In this document: piece by piece, positions 55,627 through 64,000 of the stretch
Layout of the letters: the number at the start of each line of letters is the position of its first letter
How positions within the stretch are numbered: the stretch's first letter is position 1
NCBI GenBank assembly: GCA_001898965.1
Contig: MKVW01000006.1
Span: 298,882 to 362,881 of the forward strand
Reading direction: 5' to 3'
DNA length: 64,000 nucleotides
Source of the DNA: Rhizobiales bacterium 62-17
GTDB lineage: Bacteria > Pseudomonadota > Alphaproteobacteria > Rhizobiales > Beijerinckiaceae
Translations under genes and position numbers: made by a program
The notes under the pieces: model-generated
What the model was told of the DNA's origin: nothing
Seen by the model: only the letters and a program-made list of their open reading frames with translations
Databases searched by the model: none

Positions 55627-56603
55627 TCAGCGCTTTTCGATCTGTCGCTGCTCGGCTGTCCTGGTCCACAAGGCAATTTCCTGCTCGATCTGCAGCCGCA
55701 TTTCCTCCGGTGTCGAAGGATCGGGCATCACGCCCAGGCGATTAAGCTGCGCTTCGATCTCGGGCATGGCGAGGACAGCCCGGGTCTCGCGGTTGACGCG
55801 ATCGACGATCGCGCGTGAGGTTCCCGGCGACATGGTGAAGCCGAGCCACGACATGGCTTCGACGCCAGGCAGCGTCTCGCTCATGGTCGGGATGTCCGGC
55901 GCCAGGCCATAGCGCTTGGGCGAGGAGACGGCCAGCGCGCGCATTTCGCCGGAGCGAATGCGTTCGAACGAGGACGTCGCCGTGTCGAACATGGCGTCGA
56001 TCCGACCGCCCATCAAATCGAGGATCGATGGCGGACTGCCTGGATAGGGGACGGAAACGATCGATATGCCTGCTTCGTGGCTGATCAATTGCGCCAGCAG
56101 ATAGTGAATGCTGCCGACGGTGTTGGTGCCCCAGGATAGTTTGTCGGGCGCCGCTTTGGCGCGTGCGATAAGATCGGCGAGTCCGGCTTGGTCAGCAGCA
56201 CCATCGGATAGGCGACGACCTTGGTGACCATCGCGAAGTCCTTCACCGGATCGTAGGGTAGGGACTTGCGCGTGGCGACGGTGCCGGGATGAGAGGCGGT
56301 CAGCATCAGCAGCATGTGGCTATTGGCCGGCGCCTTGGCGACCATGTCGTTGGCGACGGTGCCGCCGCCGGCTGGCACGGATTCAACGACAATGCGTTGG
56401 CCGAGACGAGGCCCCAGCTTGTCGGCGACGATGCGGCCGACGATATCGGGGCTGGTGCCGGGAATGAAGCCGATGATCATGCGGATGGGCTGGCTTGGCC
56501 AATCCTGCGCCAGGGCAGCGTTGCCCTGGGCGATCGATGCGAATGCGAGGCCAATCATTGTGGTTCGCAACAGGCGGAATGCCGAGTGGCGATCGAATGT
56601 CAT
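55627..56603 (-). pseudogene. Bug/TctC family periplasmic receptor gene with an apparent frameshift
   Basis: Two frames together make one Bug (tripartite tricarboxylate transporter) receptor. The first (start ATG 56603) has the signal peptide and the family N-terminal block 'WPSQPIRMIIGFIPGTSPDIVGRIVADKL', up to 'VVAYPMVLL'. The second, in another frame, resumes with 'GLADLIARAKAAPDKLSWGTN' and runs to the stop at 55627. The switch lies at about 56178-56205. One base lost or two gained would explain it, and both halves otherwise look intact. It could be a recent mutation or a sequence error. The acyl-CoA synthetase gene lies upstream on the same strand. Confidence 0.8.
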
Positions 56604-56627
56604 GTTTCCCTCCCCGTATGATGCATT

Positions 56628-58172
56628 CTATGTCAGATGCGCTTGCCTTAGGGCGCGTTTGTCCGGCTTGCCGAGAGGCGTCAGCGGAATCTGGTCGACG
56701 AAGGCCAGCGACTTGGGTGCATGCACCGGCCCTTTATGTTGGCGCACCAGCGCGATCAGATCGGCCGTCGAGACGGTGGCGCCGGCGTGCAGCCGGACGC
56801 AGGCGGTGACCGCTTCCCCCCACTTTGGATCGGGAATGCCATAAACGGCCGCGGCAGCGACATCGGGATGCTGGGTCAGCACGTCCTCGATCTCGCGCGG
56901 ATAGACGTTAAAACCGCCGGAAATGATCATGTCCTTCTTGCGGTCGACGATGAAGTAGTAGCCCTCGCTGTCGCGGTAGCCGACATCGCCGGTGTGCAGC
57001 CAGTCGCCCTTGAGCGTTTCGGCTGTTTGTTCGGGTTGCTGCCAATAGCCGCTCATCACCAGCGGTCCACGCACGCAGATTTCGCCGGAATCGCCGGGGG
57101 CCACGGGTTGGCCGTCATCACCGAGCAAAGCGACCTGGACGCCAGGATAGGGGCGTCCAGCCGAGCTGAGCCGCGTGTCGTTGCCGCCGACGTGATCGCT
57201 TTGGTTGAGCATTAGCACTGTATTGGGGGCTTCGGTCTGGCCGTAAGACTGAATTAAAACCGGCCCAAGCATGTCGATGGCCTCGCGCAGGCGCGCGGGC
57301 GCGGCAGGCGCGCCGCTGTAGACCAGTGCGCGAAGGCTGGCGAGATCGCGGGCGCGATGTTTCGCTTTGTCGAGCAGGTCGTAGATCATGGTCGGCACCA
57401 GCCAGGTCAGCTCCGCTTGGTACTTTTGGGCGGCACCGACAAAGCTCTCGACGTTGAAGCCCCGCAGCAGGATGGCGCAGCCGCCACGCGCCAGCGTCGG
57501 AAACATCAGGGATGCGGCGCCATGGGAAATCGGCGCGGGACAAAGGTAACGCACGCCATCAGGCAAGGGGATGCCGGCGAGCCAGGCCATCGTATTGGTC
57601 ATCAAGGCGCGATCCGACAGCATCACGCCTTTGGCCCGGCCTGTCGTGCCGCCCGTATAGGCCAGACGGATAATATCTTCGCAGGATGTGCGGGCAGCCA
57701 AAGGTTCGATCGCGCACTGGGAGGCTTCCTGCCAGAAACCCGGCACCGCGTCGTCTTCGTCATGCGAATACCAATGCGGAATCTGCGGGCTTTGTGCCCG
57801 CAGATCGCTCACGCGTTCGGTATGGTATTTCTCGCCGACAAACAGTTTCGGGCTGCAATCGGCGAGGACGTGTACGTGATCGCTCAGACCGGCGGTGGCA
57901 TGCAGAGTGACCGAACGCAGCCCGAAGATGTAGGCGGCGGCGATGATAGTGAAAACTTCGGGCCGATTGCCGGAGAGCTGCGCTACGGCGTCACCCGGTT
58001 GCAGGCCGCGCTGGCGGAACAGCCCAATGGCTTGGGCGATCTGAGTACCCATGGCGCGATAGGTGATCGAGCGCTCATCCTGAATGAAGGCGATGCGCTC
58101 GGGATAGCGCTCGATGCTGTTGACGATGAGTTCGCCCAATGTTCCGGCGCTGCGGATCGTGCCCCAATTCAT
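56628..58172 (-). CDS. AMP-binding acyl-CoA synthetase
   Basis: The 514-residue ANL-family ligase has the ATP loop YTGGTTGRAKG (172-182), the 'SYGQTEAPN' motif, 'GDWLHTGDVGYRDSEGYYFIVDRKKDMIISGGFNVYPREIE' and the C-terminal Lys motif 'LTPLGKPDKRAL'. It activates a carboxylic acid to its CoA thioester. Start at ATG 58172; the 43 codons upstream overlap the thiolase end and do not match the family. It lies 10 bases after the thiolase gene and is likely in one operon with it and the Bug receptor. Confidence 0.94.
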   Translation of the reverse strand: MNWGTIRSAGTLGELIVNSIERYPERIAFIQDERSITYRAMGTQIAQAIGLFRQRGLQPGDAVAQLSGNRPEVFTIIAAAYIFGLRSVTLHATAGLSDHVHVLADCSPKLFVGEKYHTERVSDLRAQSPQIPHWYSHDEDDAVPGFWQEASQCAIEPLAARTSCEDIIRLAYTGGTTGRAKGVMLSDRALMTNTMAWLAGIPLPDGVRYLCPAPISHGAASLMFPTLARGGCAILLRGFNVESFVGAAQKYQAELTWLVPTMIYDLLDKAKHRARDLASLRALVYSGAPAAPARLREAIDMLGPVLIQSYGQTEAPNTVLMLNQSDHVGGNDTRLSSAGRPYPGVQVALLGDDGQPVAPGDSGEICVRGPLVMSGYWQQPEQTAETLKGDWLHTGDVGYRDSEGYYFIVDRKKDMIISGGFNVYPREIEDVLTQHPDVAAAAVYGIPDPKWGEAVTACVRLHAGATVSTADLIALVRQHKGPVHAPKSLAFVDQIPLTPLGKPDKRALRQAHLT

Positions 58173-58182
58173 CGTGTGGCCC

Positions 58183-59424
58183 TCACGCGCGCGCCAGAAT
58201 GGTGACGGCGGCGACCGCTTCCTCACCGTCGTAGAAGCCGCCACCGTTTTCGGCGATGGCGATGCGAGCGTTGGGGACTTGGCGTTTGTCCGCCTCGCCA
58301 CGCAATTGCGTCACCAATTCGTGCAGTTGGATAGCGCCGGTGGCGCCGATCGGATGGCCCTTGCAGATCAGCCCGCCTGAAGTGTTGACGGGCACGCGGC
58401 CGCCCAAGCGGGTCTCGCCGCGTTCGGCACATTTGGCGCCATCGCCGATCTCGCACAGGCCTAGATTTTCCACGTGGCGGATTTCGGCAAAGGATGTCGC
58501 GTCATGAACTTCCGCGACCGAGATATCGGCAGGCCCGATGCCGGCCTGTTCGTAGGCTTTGCGGGCGGCGATGCGCCCGACATGGTTTTCATAGTCCTCG
58601 GGTGCGCGTTTGCGGCCGCTGGCGAGTTGGGTTGCCAGGACCTCGATGGCGCGCGTGCGATCGAACCGATCGAGGGCACTCTCGGCGCAGAGAATGATGG
58701 CGCCAGAGCCATCGGAAATCGGCGCGCACATGGCGCGGGTCAGGGGCCAACTCACCATCCGATCGGCGAGCACTTCGTCCGGCGTCATCGGATGGCGATA
58801 TTGTGCGAGCGGATTGAACTGGGAGACCCAGTGGTTCTTGGCGGCGACAGCCGCGATTTGCTCCGGGCTGGTGCCATAGAGCTTCATGTGATGGCGCGCC
58901 ATAGCGGCGTAGCTGTCCATGAAGACGCTGTGATCGCCCGTATTGGCCAAAGGCGGCGGCGCGCCGGGCAAATCGGAAGACAGAGCCAGAAGCTGTTTGA
59001 TCTGGTCGCCGGCAATCTCGCGGTCCATGCCGCCCAGAAATGCCTCGAACATCAATTCGCGCTTTTCCGGATAGTTCATTTTCTCCGTGCCAACCACGAG
59101 CGCCACCTCGTAGAGACCGGCGCGGATGGCTGCGTAAGCCTGATTGACGCCGGTGGACGAGCTCGCGCAGGCGTTGTCGCAATTGACGATGGGTATTTCC
59201 TCAAAACCCATGGCGCGCAGCGCGCATTGGCCGCGAATACCGTGCTGCCCTTCCATGACGCCCTGGCGTGTATTGGAAAACCAGGCCGCTTCGATCTGAT
59301 CCTGTCGGGCGCCGGCATCGGCAAGGGCGGCATTCACGGCCAGGGCGGTGAGCTGTTTGACCGATTTGTCGAGATGCTTGCTGAGAGGCGTCATGCCGAC
59401 GCCGACGATATAAACACGGGTCAT
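58183..59424 (-). CDS. SCP2-type thiolase family protein
   Basis: The 413-residue protein has the thiolase Cys86 in NACASSSTG and a C-terminal 'CKGHPIGATG' His motif, with the N-terminal 'MTRVYIVGVGMTPLSKH' of the SCP2/lipid-transfer group. It could cleave 3-oxoacyl-CoA or related esters. The operon with an acyl-CoA synthetase suggests breakdown of an organic acid or steroid-like side chain, which remains an inference. Confidence 0.92.
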   Translation of the reverse strand: MTRVYIVGVGMTPLSKHLDKSVKQLTALAVNAALADAGARQDQIEAAWFSNTRQGVMEGQHGIRGQCALRAMGFEEIPIVNCDNACASSSTGVNQAYAAIRAGLYEVALVVGTEKMNYPEKRELMFEAFLGGMDREIAGDQIKQLLALSSDLPGAPPPLANTGDHSVFMDSYAAMARHHMKLYGTSPEQIAAVAAKNHWVSQFNPLAQYRHPMTPDEVLADRMVSWPLTRAMCAPISDGSGAIILCAESALDRFDRTRAIEVLATQLASGRKRAPEDYENHVGRIAARKAYEQAGIGPADISVAEVHDATSFAEIRHVENLGLCEIGDGAKCAERGETRLGGRVPVNTSGGLICKGHPIGATGAIQLHELVTQLRGEADKRQVPNARIAIAENGGGFYDGEEAVAAVTILARA

Positions 59425-59576
59425 GGTTCTATCTGGCCCTCCCAGGCTATCAAAGCCATGTTCCCGTCTCTCGGCGACTTTGGCAACCTGTGCAAGGATC
59501 GTTCTTTTTGCGCTGGGGCGGAATTTCCGCTTAATTGCCAGATGTCATCTGTGAAGCGAGTTGGTCGGGGCATAGC

Positions 59577-61001
59577 GTGTTGGGAATTATTGAGATTTTC
59601 ACCCGCCGGTTGGTTTTGATTTTAGCCCTTGGACTGAACTGCACGCCGGCGTTCGCGACCGAATCGCAGCTTGATGGCCGGGCTCTGGGCGCCATTTGGG
59701 TCCTACCTTTCGCCGGCATGCTGCTGTCGATTGCCCTGATGCCTCTGCTGCTCCCCGTTTTTTGGCATCGTCACTACGGCAAGGTGTCCGCTTTCTGGGC
59801 GCTCGCCTTTCTTCTGCCGGCGACTTTTCTGTTTGGAGCGCTCTCGACCGGCCATGAGCTGCTTCATGTGCTGGCGCTCGAATATATTCCGTTCCTCATC
59901 CTCGTTGGGGCGCTCTATTGCGTCACGGGGCACATTTACATTCGCGGCAATCTGCACGGATCGCCCGGGTTGAACACCGGCATTCTGGCGCTGGGAACGG
60001 GGCTGGCGAGCATCATGGGCACGACGGGAGCGGCCATGCTGCTGATCCGCCCGCTGATCCGCGCCAATGACGATCGCCGCTACAACGTGCATGTGATCAT
60101 CTTCTTCATTTTCCTCGTCGCCAATATCGGGGGATCGTTGACGCCGCTGGGCGATCCGCCCCTGTTTCTTGGGTTCCTTCAAGGCGTCAGCTTTTCCTGG
60201 ACGTTCGGTCATCTCCTGGCACCGATGCTGCTGACATCGGCCATTCTGCTGGCGATCTTCTTCGCGCTCGATTTCCATCTGTATCGGAAAGAAGGCCGGC
60301 GGCGGCCGGATCCGACGCCTGATGGCAAAGTGTCAATCGAAGGCGCTCGCAATCTGTTGCTGATCCCCGCCATCCTTGTGGTCGTTCTGGCCAGCGGCAG
60401 TTTCAAATTGGGCGAGATTCATGTTCTGTCGTTGACTCTGGAGGTTCAAAACATCCTGCGCGATCTGCTGCTGCTGTTGATCGCCTATGTTTCCTTCTCG
60501 ACCACGCCCCATGGAACGCGTCTGGCCAACGATTTCAATTTCGAACCGGTGATCGAAGTGGCGAAACTGTTCGCCGCCATTTTCATCACCATCGTGCCGG
60601 TGATCGCCATGTTGAAAGCCGGCCGGGACGGGGCTCTGGCGTCCGTTATCGCCTTGGTCACGACGCCCGAAGGCCAGCCGATCAACAGCATGTATTTCTG
60701 GCTGACGGGGGGCTTGTCGAGCTTTCTCGACAATGCGCCGACCTATCTTGTGTTCTTCAATGCTGCTGGTGGCGACGCGCAGCAGCTCATGGGGCCGTTG
60801 GCTTCGACACTCGCGGCGATTTCAGCCGGCGCCGTGTTCATGGGCGCCAATAGTTACATTGGCAACGCCCCCAATTTTCTCGTCAAATCCATCGCCGAAA
60901 GCCGCGGCATATCGATGCCGAGTTTCTTCGGCTATATGCTATGGTCGGGCTGCCTGCTGTTGCCGATCTTCGCCCTGTTGACGGTGATCTTCTTTCGTTA
61001 G
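59577..61001 (+). CDS. NhaD/CitMHS-like sodium:proton antiporter or organic-anion carrier
   Basis: The protein, about 474 residues if the GTG at 59577 is used, has an N-terminal hydrophobic signal (LVLILALGLNCTPAFA) and about 12 helices. It carries the ion transporter motifs 'ANIGGSLTPLGDPPLFLGFL' and 'GGLSSFLDNAPTYLVFFN'. Relatives include NhaD and the CitMHS_2 group. The open frame begins at a TTG at 59535; the later start gives a cleaner signal. It is divergent from the thiolase gene. Confidence 0.85.
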   Translation: MLGIIEIFTRRLVLILALGLNCTPAFATESQLDGRALGAIWVLPFAGMLLSIALMPLLLPVFWHRHYGKVSAFWALAFLLPATFLFGALSTGHELLHVLALEYIPFLILVGALYCVTGHIYIRGNLHGSPGLNTGILALGTGLASIMGTTGAAMLLIRPLIRANDDRRYNVHVIIFFIFLVANIGGSLTPLGDPPLFLGFLQGVSFSWTFGHLLAPMLLTSAILLAIFFALDFHLYRKEGRRRPDPTPDGKVSIEGARNLLLIPAILVVVLASGSFKLGEIHVLSLTLEVQNILRDLLLLLIAYVSFSTTPHGTRLANDFNFEPVIEVAKLFAAIFITIVPVIAMLKAGRDGALASVIALVTTPEGQPINSMYFWLTGGLSSFLDNAPTYLVFFNAAGGDAQQLMGPLASTLAAISAGAVFMGANSYIGNAPNFLVKSIAESRGISMPSFFGYMLWSGCLLLPIFALLTVIFFR

Positions 61002-61009
61002 CGACCAGA

Positions 61010-61978
61010 TCACTGCGCCGCGATGCCGGCGGCCTTGATCACGTTGTCCCACTTATCGATTTCACTGTTCCAGAATTTCTGCGCCTCGGCTTCGTTGTAG
61101 AAGGTGGCGTCCATGCCCTGCTGATTGACCAGCCGCTGGAAGTCTGGATTTTCCGAAATCGTCTTGAAGCTCTTGTTCAATGTTTCAATGACGTTCTGTG
61201 GCGTCTTGGCCGGCGCCATGATGCCGAACCACGAGATGACTTCCGCGTCCTTGACGCCGAGTTCGCCCAAAGTCGGCACGTCGGGGAGGGACCTGTGCCG
61301 GGTCGGCGCGGCGACCGCGAGGGGGCGGAGTTTGCCGGCGGCGATATTGGGCAGGGCGGTCGAGAGATTGTCGAACATCATGTCGACCTCGCCATTGACG
61401 GTTCCCGCGACACAATCGGCCCAGCCGCGATAGGCGATATGGATGATCGACGTGCCGGTGCGCAGTTTGAACAGTTCGCCCGACAAATGCAGCGTCGTGC
61501 CTGTGCCGTTCGAGCCGATGTTCAGCTTGCCGGGATTGGCTTTCGCCTCGGCGATAACTTCGGCAACGCTGTTGGCCTTCAGACGCGGGCCGGCCACCAG
61601 CATGTTGGGAACGCTGGCGAAGATGGCGACGGGAATAAGATCTGTGCGTGGGTTGTAGCTCGGTTTTTTCTGCAACGTGGCGGTGATGGTGACGAAAGCG
61701 CCGCCAAGCAGCAGCGTGTAGCCATCGGGAGCGGCGCGCGAGACATATTCCGAACCGAGATAGCCACCGGCCCCACCGCGCGATTCTACGATGACCGTCT
61801 GTTTGAGCGTTTCCTGCAATCCGGGCTGGATCAGGCGCGCGACGATATCGGTGCTGCCGCCGGGCGGTGCGGGCGAGACGATTTTGATGATCTGATTGGG
61901 ATATTGAGCCGTGGCCGCCGTTATAGTCGCGGTCAGAACCGTCAGGGCGCAGGCGAAGCGGGATATCGATCGATGCAT
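61010..61978 (-). CDS. Bug/TctC family periplasmic substrate-binding protein
   Basis: The 322-residue protein has a signal peptide (1-24, cleavage near ATA-QY) and the Bug pattern: 'IIKIVSPAPPGGSTDIVARLI', 'VESRGGAGGYLGSEYVSRAAPDGYTLLLG', 'KLNIGSNGTGTTLHLSGELFK' and 'IAYRGWADCVAGTVNGEVDMMFDNL'. It binds a carboxylate or similar ligand in the periplasm. The TctA/TctB membrane subunits are not in the window. Confidence 0.94.
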   Translation of the reverse strand: MHRSISRFACALTVLTATITAATAQYPNQIIKIVSPAPPGGSTDIVARLIQPGLQETLKQTVIVESRGGAGGYLGSEYVSRAAPDGYTLLLGGAFVTITATLQKKPSYNPRTDLIPVAIFASVPNMLVAGPRLKANSVAEVIAEAKANPGKLNIGSNGTGTTLHLSGELFKLRTGTSIIHIAYRGWADCVAGTVNGEVDMMFDNLSTALPNIAAGKLRPLAVAAPTRHRSLPDVPTLGELGVKDAEVISWFGIMAPAKTPQNVIETLNKSFKTISENPDFQRLVNQQGMDATFYNEAEAQKFWNSEIDKWDNVIKAAGIAAQ

Positions 61979-62007
61979 ATATCCGTCCCTCCCAGATGTC
62001 GTCAGCT

Positions 62008-63063
62008 CTACTGGCCGGCGATCTCCAATGCTGTTTTATGGTCTTGCAGAATGGCGGGGATTTCAGCGGGCGCGATGCGTCCGAAGCCGCAATAGGCCGC
62101 GATGCCGAAGTCGGGCAGGAATTTGCGGGCTGCTTGGAGGCGCTGGGAGAAGCTGTCCATGCTGTGGATGAGACCGAGGTAAACACGGGCGTCGCCGATA
62201 TCGAGATCGGCAAGCGGCGCGTAGAACGCATCGTCCGTTCGGTCGAGAGCGGGGATATGAACCCAATCGACGCGCTGGCCTGTGGCTTTGACAGCCGCGT
62301 TGACGAGTTCGACCGCGCAACCAAGATCGTCAGGCGCAAAGCGCGGCCAGCCGCCAAACGTGCCGAAGCAGAAGTGAAAGCCGAGTGCCACCGCCTCCGG
62401 CAGCCGCTGCGATAGCCGGCCGATCGGTGCCGTATGCGTTTCGATATCGCCTTCGCCAGGATAGCCATCCGGAGGATTGTAGACGGCGGAGACTTCCCAG
62501 GCGCAGTCCCATTGGATGGCGAGATCGTCATGGGGAATGGCGGAGAGAATGGCATCGAGCTCGGCGGCGATGGCTTCCTCGTAGCCTGGCCGGATGCGAG
62601 CGAGATCGGCGGCTTCGGGAAAAGTCAGCGGCCTGATGACGCTGTTGACCATCGGCATGGAGATTTGAAAACGCACGCCTTGAGGAATGATCCCCTTCTC
62701 GCGCAGGGTTTTGAAGACGAAGTAGGAATTCACCGCATCCTTGGCATAGCCGAGGCGATAGCCAGGATTGCCGAAGCGAACCATGTCGACACCCGGCTTG
62801 ACGCGAAACAGCCATACGTCCTCGCGGCTGCGCGGCATCAATTGTTCGACGCCATTGACCCGTTCGGGACGTTTGATGGTTTCGAGATCGATATGACCGT
62901 TGAAGACTTGATAGGAGAGCCGCAGCACCCACGAGCGACGTTCGCCGACCTCACCATCCGGGAGAGCTGCAAGATGTGATCCAAGTGCGCTGCTGCAGTT
63001 GCGCATCACATCTTCGACGGTGTCGAACGGAACGCTGCCCACGAGAAGGACATCATGGCCCAT
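62008..63063 (-). CDS. MetE/UROD-like barrel protein
   Basis: The 351-residue protein matches hypothetical proteins related to cobalamin-independent methionine synthase: 'LLVGSVPFDTVEDVMRNCSSALGSHLAALPDGEVGERRSWVLRL' at the start and a barrel pattern to the end ('IQWDCAWEVSA', 'HIPALDR', 'YLGLIHSMDSFSQRLQAA'). The Zn-binding Cys/His set of true MetE is not clearly present, and it lacks the MetE N-terminal half. Substrate unknown. It is 29 bases upstream of the Bug gene in the same direction. Confidence 0.75.
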   Translation of the reverse strand: MGHDVLLVGSVPFDTVEDVMRNCSSALGSHLAALPDGEVGERRSWVLRLSYQVFNGHIDLETIKRPERVNGVEQLMPRSREDVWLFRVKPGVDMVRFGNPGYRLGYAKDAVNSYFVFKTLREKGIIPQGVRFQISMPMVNSVIRPLTFPEAADLARIRPGYEEAIAAELDAILSAIPHDDLAIQWDCAWEVSAVYNPPDGYPGEGDIETHTAPIGRLSQRLPEAVALGFHFCFGTFGGWPRFAPDDLGCAVELVNAAVKATGQRVDWVHIPALDRTDDAFYAPLADLDIGDARVYLGLIHSMDSFSQRLQAARKFLPDFGIAAYCGFGRIAPAEIPAILQDHKTALEIAGQ

Positions 63064-63254
63064 CGGCGCTTACTCCCTATGATGTGCCGACTATGTTTGT
63101 CAGCCTCTGCTTGCGCGGGAGCCTAGCAGGTTATGTCATGCGCACAATTGGCGGTGGCCCACGCGAGCATGCTTGCGTCGGAGGAATACGCACGCTGCAT
63201 CAACATGCGTGATGCTGATGGAAGGAACGCTGCTAATGAAAATGCAGCTTCAAT

Positions 63255-63485
63255 TCACTTCTTGCCGGATCGCTTGATCGATTTGATGACGCGCGGCGGC
63301 TGGCCGGATTGGACGGCGATGTCGCGGTCCTGCGCCTCGATGATCGCCTTGGCCGGAGCATCGCCATCAAGGCCGCCCACGGCGGAGGCGGGCACGCGCC
63401 GGTTGGAACGAATGGCGCCATCTTCGTAGACGACGTCAAACAACACGAATTCGCTCTCGCTCGATTTTTTGTTTTTGCTGGCCAA
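63255..63485 (-). CDS. Small conserved hypothetical protein
   Basis: The 76-residue product starts with TTG at 63485 (GGAAG about eight bases upstream). It has a Lys-rich N-terminus (MASKNKKSSESE), a beta-hairpin-like centre ('FVLFDVVYEDGAIRSNRRV') and a basic tail ending GKK. Similar small proteins occur in Hyphomicrobiales, without known function. Confidence 0.7.
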   Translation of the reverse strand: MASKNKKSSESEFVLFDVVYEDGAIRSNRRVPASAVGGLDGDAPAKAIIEAQDRDIAVQSGQPPRVIKSIKRSGKK

Positions 63486-63806
63486 GGTTGAGCTTCCGAA
63501 AACGACGGCTGCGGGAGTTGTGCCGTGCTGGGTCTAAAGGAAGGCGCTCGCGCCGCCCGGCGGTGGTGTAGGCCTCTCCCAGCCCGGGGGCAAGGTGATC
63601 CGGTATTCTGTTGTGCGGTTGCGAGAGCTCGTTCGCCGATCTGTGATCGGCTCCAGCGCGAACGGTGAAGCGATGCGCAGCGCACGGGAGGATAAATATT
63701 CATATATTTCAGTATCTTGTTTTCTTTTGTGCGCTGCCGTTGTGGATGGCGGAGTTGGCTGGATTGGGACTTGCTGAATCGGCTGGGCAGGCGCATGTAT
63801 AGGACC
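63486..63806. other. 321-base gene-free region between divergent small genes
   Basis: Nothing certain is visible. The right half is AT-rich and probably carries the promoter of the gene at 63807. Confidence 0.4.
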
Positions 63807-64000
63807 ATGAGCAATCTCCCTGAACTGAAACTGATCGAGGCGCTGAAACAGGTCGATGCGCACGGTGACGTTGCGCCTCCCCATGTTCAGGACCCGACCA
63901 CGATGGTGATCCGTCAGCTTGCCGTACAGAACGACCTGATGCGCTGGGACGGCGATCGGGGCCGCTTCGTGCTGACCAGCACGGGCCGCAGCCGGATCAG
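63807..64000 (+). CDS. Hypothetical protein, cut by the right edge
   Basis: The ATG at 63807 opens a frame with no stop before the window ends; 64 complete codons are visible. The sequence starts MSNLPELKLIEALKQVDAHG and reads like a small winged-helix or helix-rich domain ('LAVQNDLMRWDGDRGRFVLTSTGRSRI'). An ATG at 63795 in the same frame is an alternative start. Not recognised. Confidence 0.55.
   Translation, partial: MSNLPELKLIEALKQVDAHGDVAPPHVQDPTTMVIRQLAVQNDLMRWDGDRGRFVLTSTGRSRI

Noticed and set aside
58474-59619. 381-codon plus-strand open frame over the thiolase
   Set aside because: Antisense to a clear thiolase gene; low-complexity Gly/Arg/Asp composition typical of shadows.
60941-62095. 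384-codon plus-strand open frame over the second Bug gene
   Set aside because: Antisense to a full-length Bug receptor with all motifs.

Overview
The window is GC-rich (roughly 60-63%), densely coding, and reads as the chromosome of an alphaproteobacterium, most likely of the order Hyphomicrobiales (Rhizobiales). The support is mixed: an Irr-type iron box in front of an mbfA-like gene, an EcfG-type general-stress promoter, the gene neighbourhood DUF1285 / NudL / cca opposite moxR / DUF58 / DUF4159, an Omp25/31-like barrel, and several periplasmic solute receptors (one TRAP type, two Bug/TctC type). No insertion sequence, integrase, phage gene or CRISPR array was seen. I cannot name the genus from sequence alone.

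Layout. 0-3 kb: the 5' part of a TakP-like TRAP receptor, then thiC with an upstream TPP riboswitch, both on the minus strand. 3.2-3.8 kb: a secreted-protein gene with an apparent frameshift. 3.8-7.8 kb: an Anbu cluster on the minus strand (circularly permuted ATP-grasp, alpha-E, transglutaminase-like protein, Anbu proteasome-like hydrolase). The transglutaminase-like protein has Ala where the catalytic Cys is expected. 7.9-21 kb: mostly housekeeping genes (PepSY protein, prfC, manC, a sugar-phosphate transferase that starts glycan synthesis, secreted RNase T2 with a small Cys-containing partner, rlmJ, an outer-membrane barrel, a pteridine-reductase-like SDR, a TTC38-type TPR protein, cca, NudL, DUF1285). 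22-29 kb: a four-gene moxR/DUF58/DUF4159 membrane operon. 29-37 kb: GNAT, Nudix, an Irr-box-controlled mbfA, small secreted proteins that share a C-terminal module, an EcfG-promoter small membrane protein, tRNA-Thr(TGT), an MHS-family transporter with an extra loop, rlmB and tRNA-Tyr(GTA).

37-55 kb is an exopolysaccharide locus. It holds a WecG/TagA transferase, a Wzx-like flippase, several glycosyltransferases, a GINT1/GH43-like propeller protein, two acyltransferase-like proteins, a GumC/Wzz-type co-polymerase, a Tat-exported GH5 glycanase, a Wzy-like polymerase, an outer-membrane barrel, and a GT2 protein carrying only the first half of a GT4-like domain. No Wza/OPX gene and no tyrosine kinase were found here. 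The initiating phosphotransferase and manC at 10.7-13.6 kb may serve the same polymer.

55-64 kb is a catabolic or uptake region: a frameshifted Bug receptor, acyl-CoA synthetase, SCP2-type thiolase, an NhaD/CitMHS-like carrier, a second Bug receptor, a MetE-like barrel protein, and small unknown genes up to a protein cut by the right edge.

Most starts were re-set from the longest open frame using Shine-Dalgarno sites and family N-termini. Several genes appear to start with GTG or TTG.
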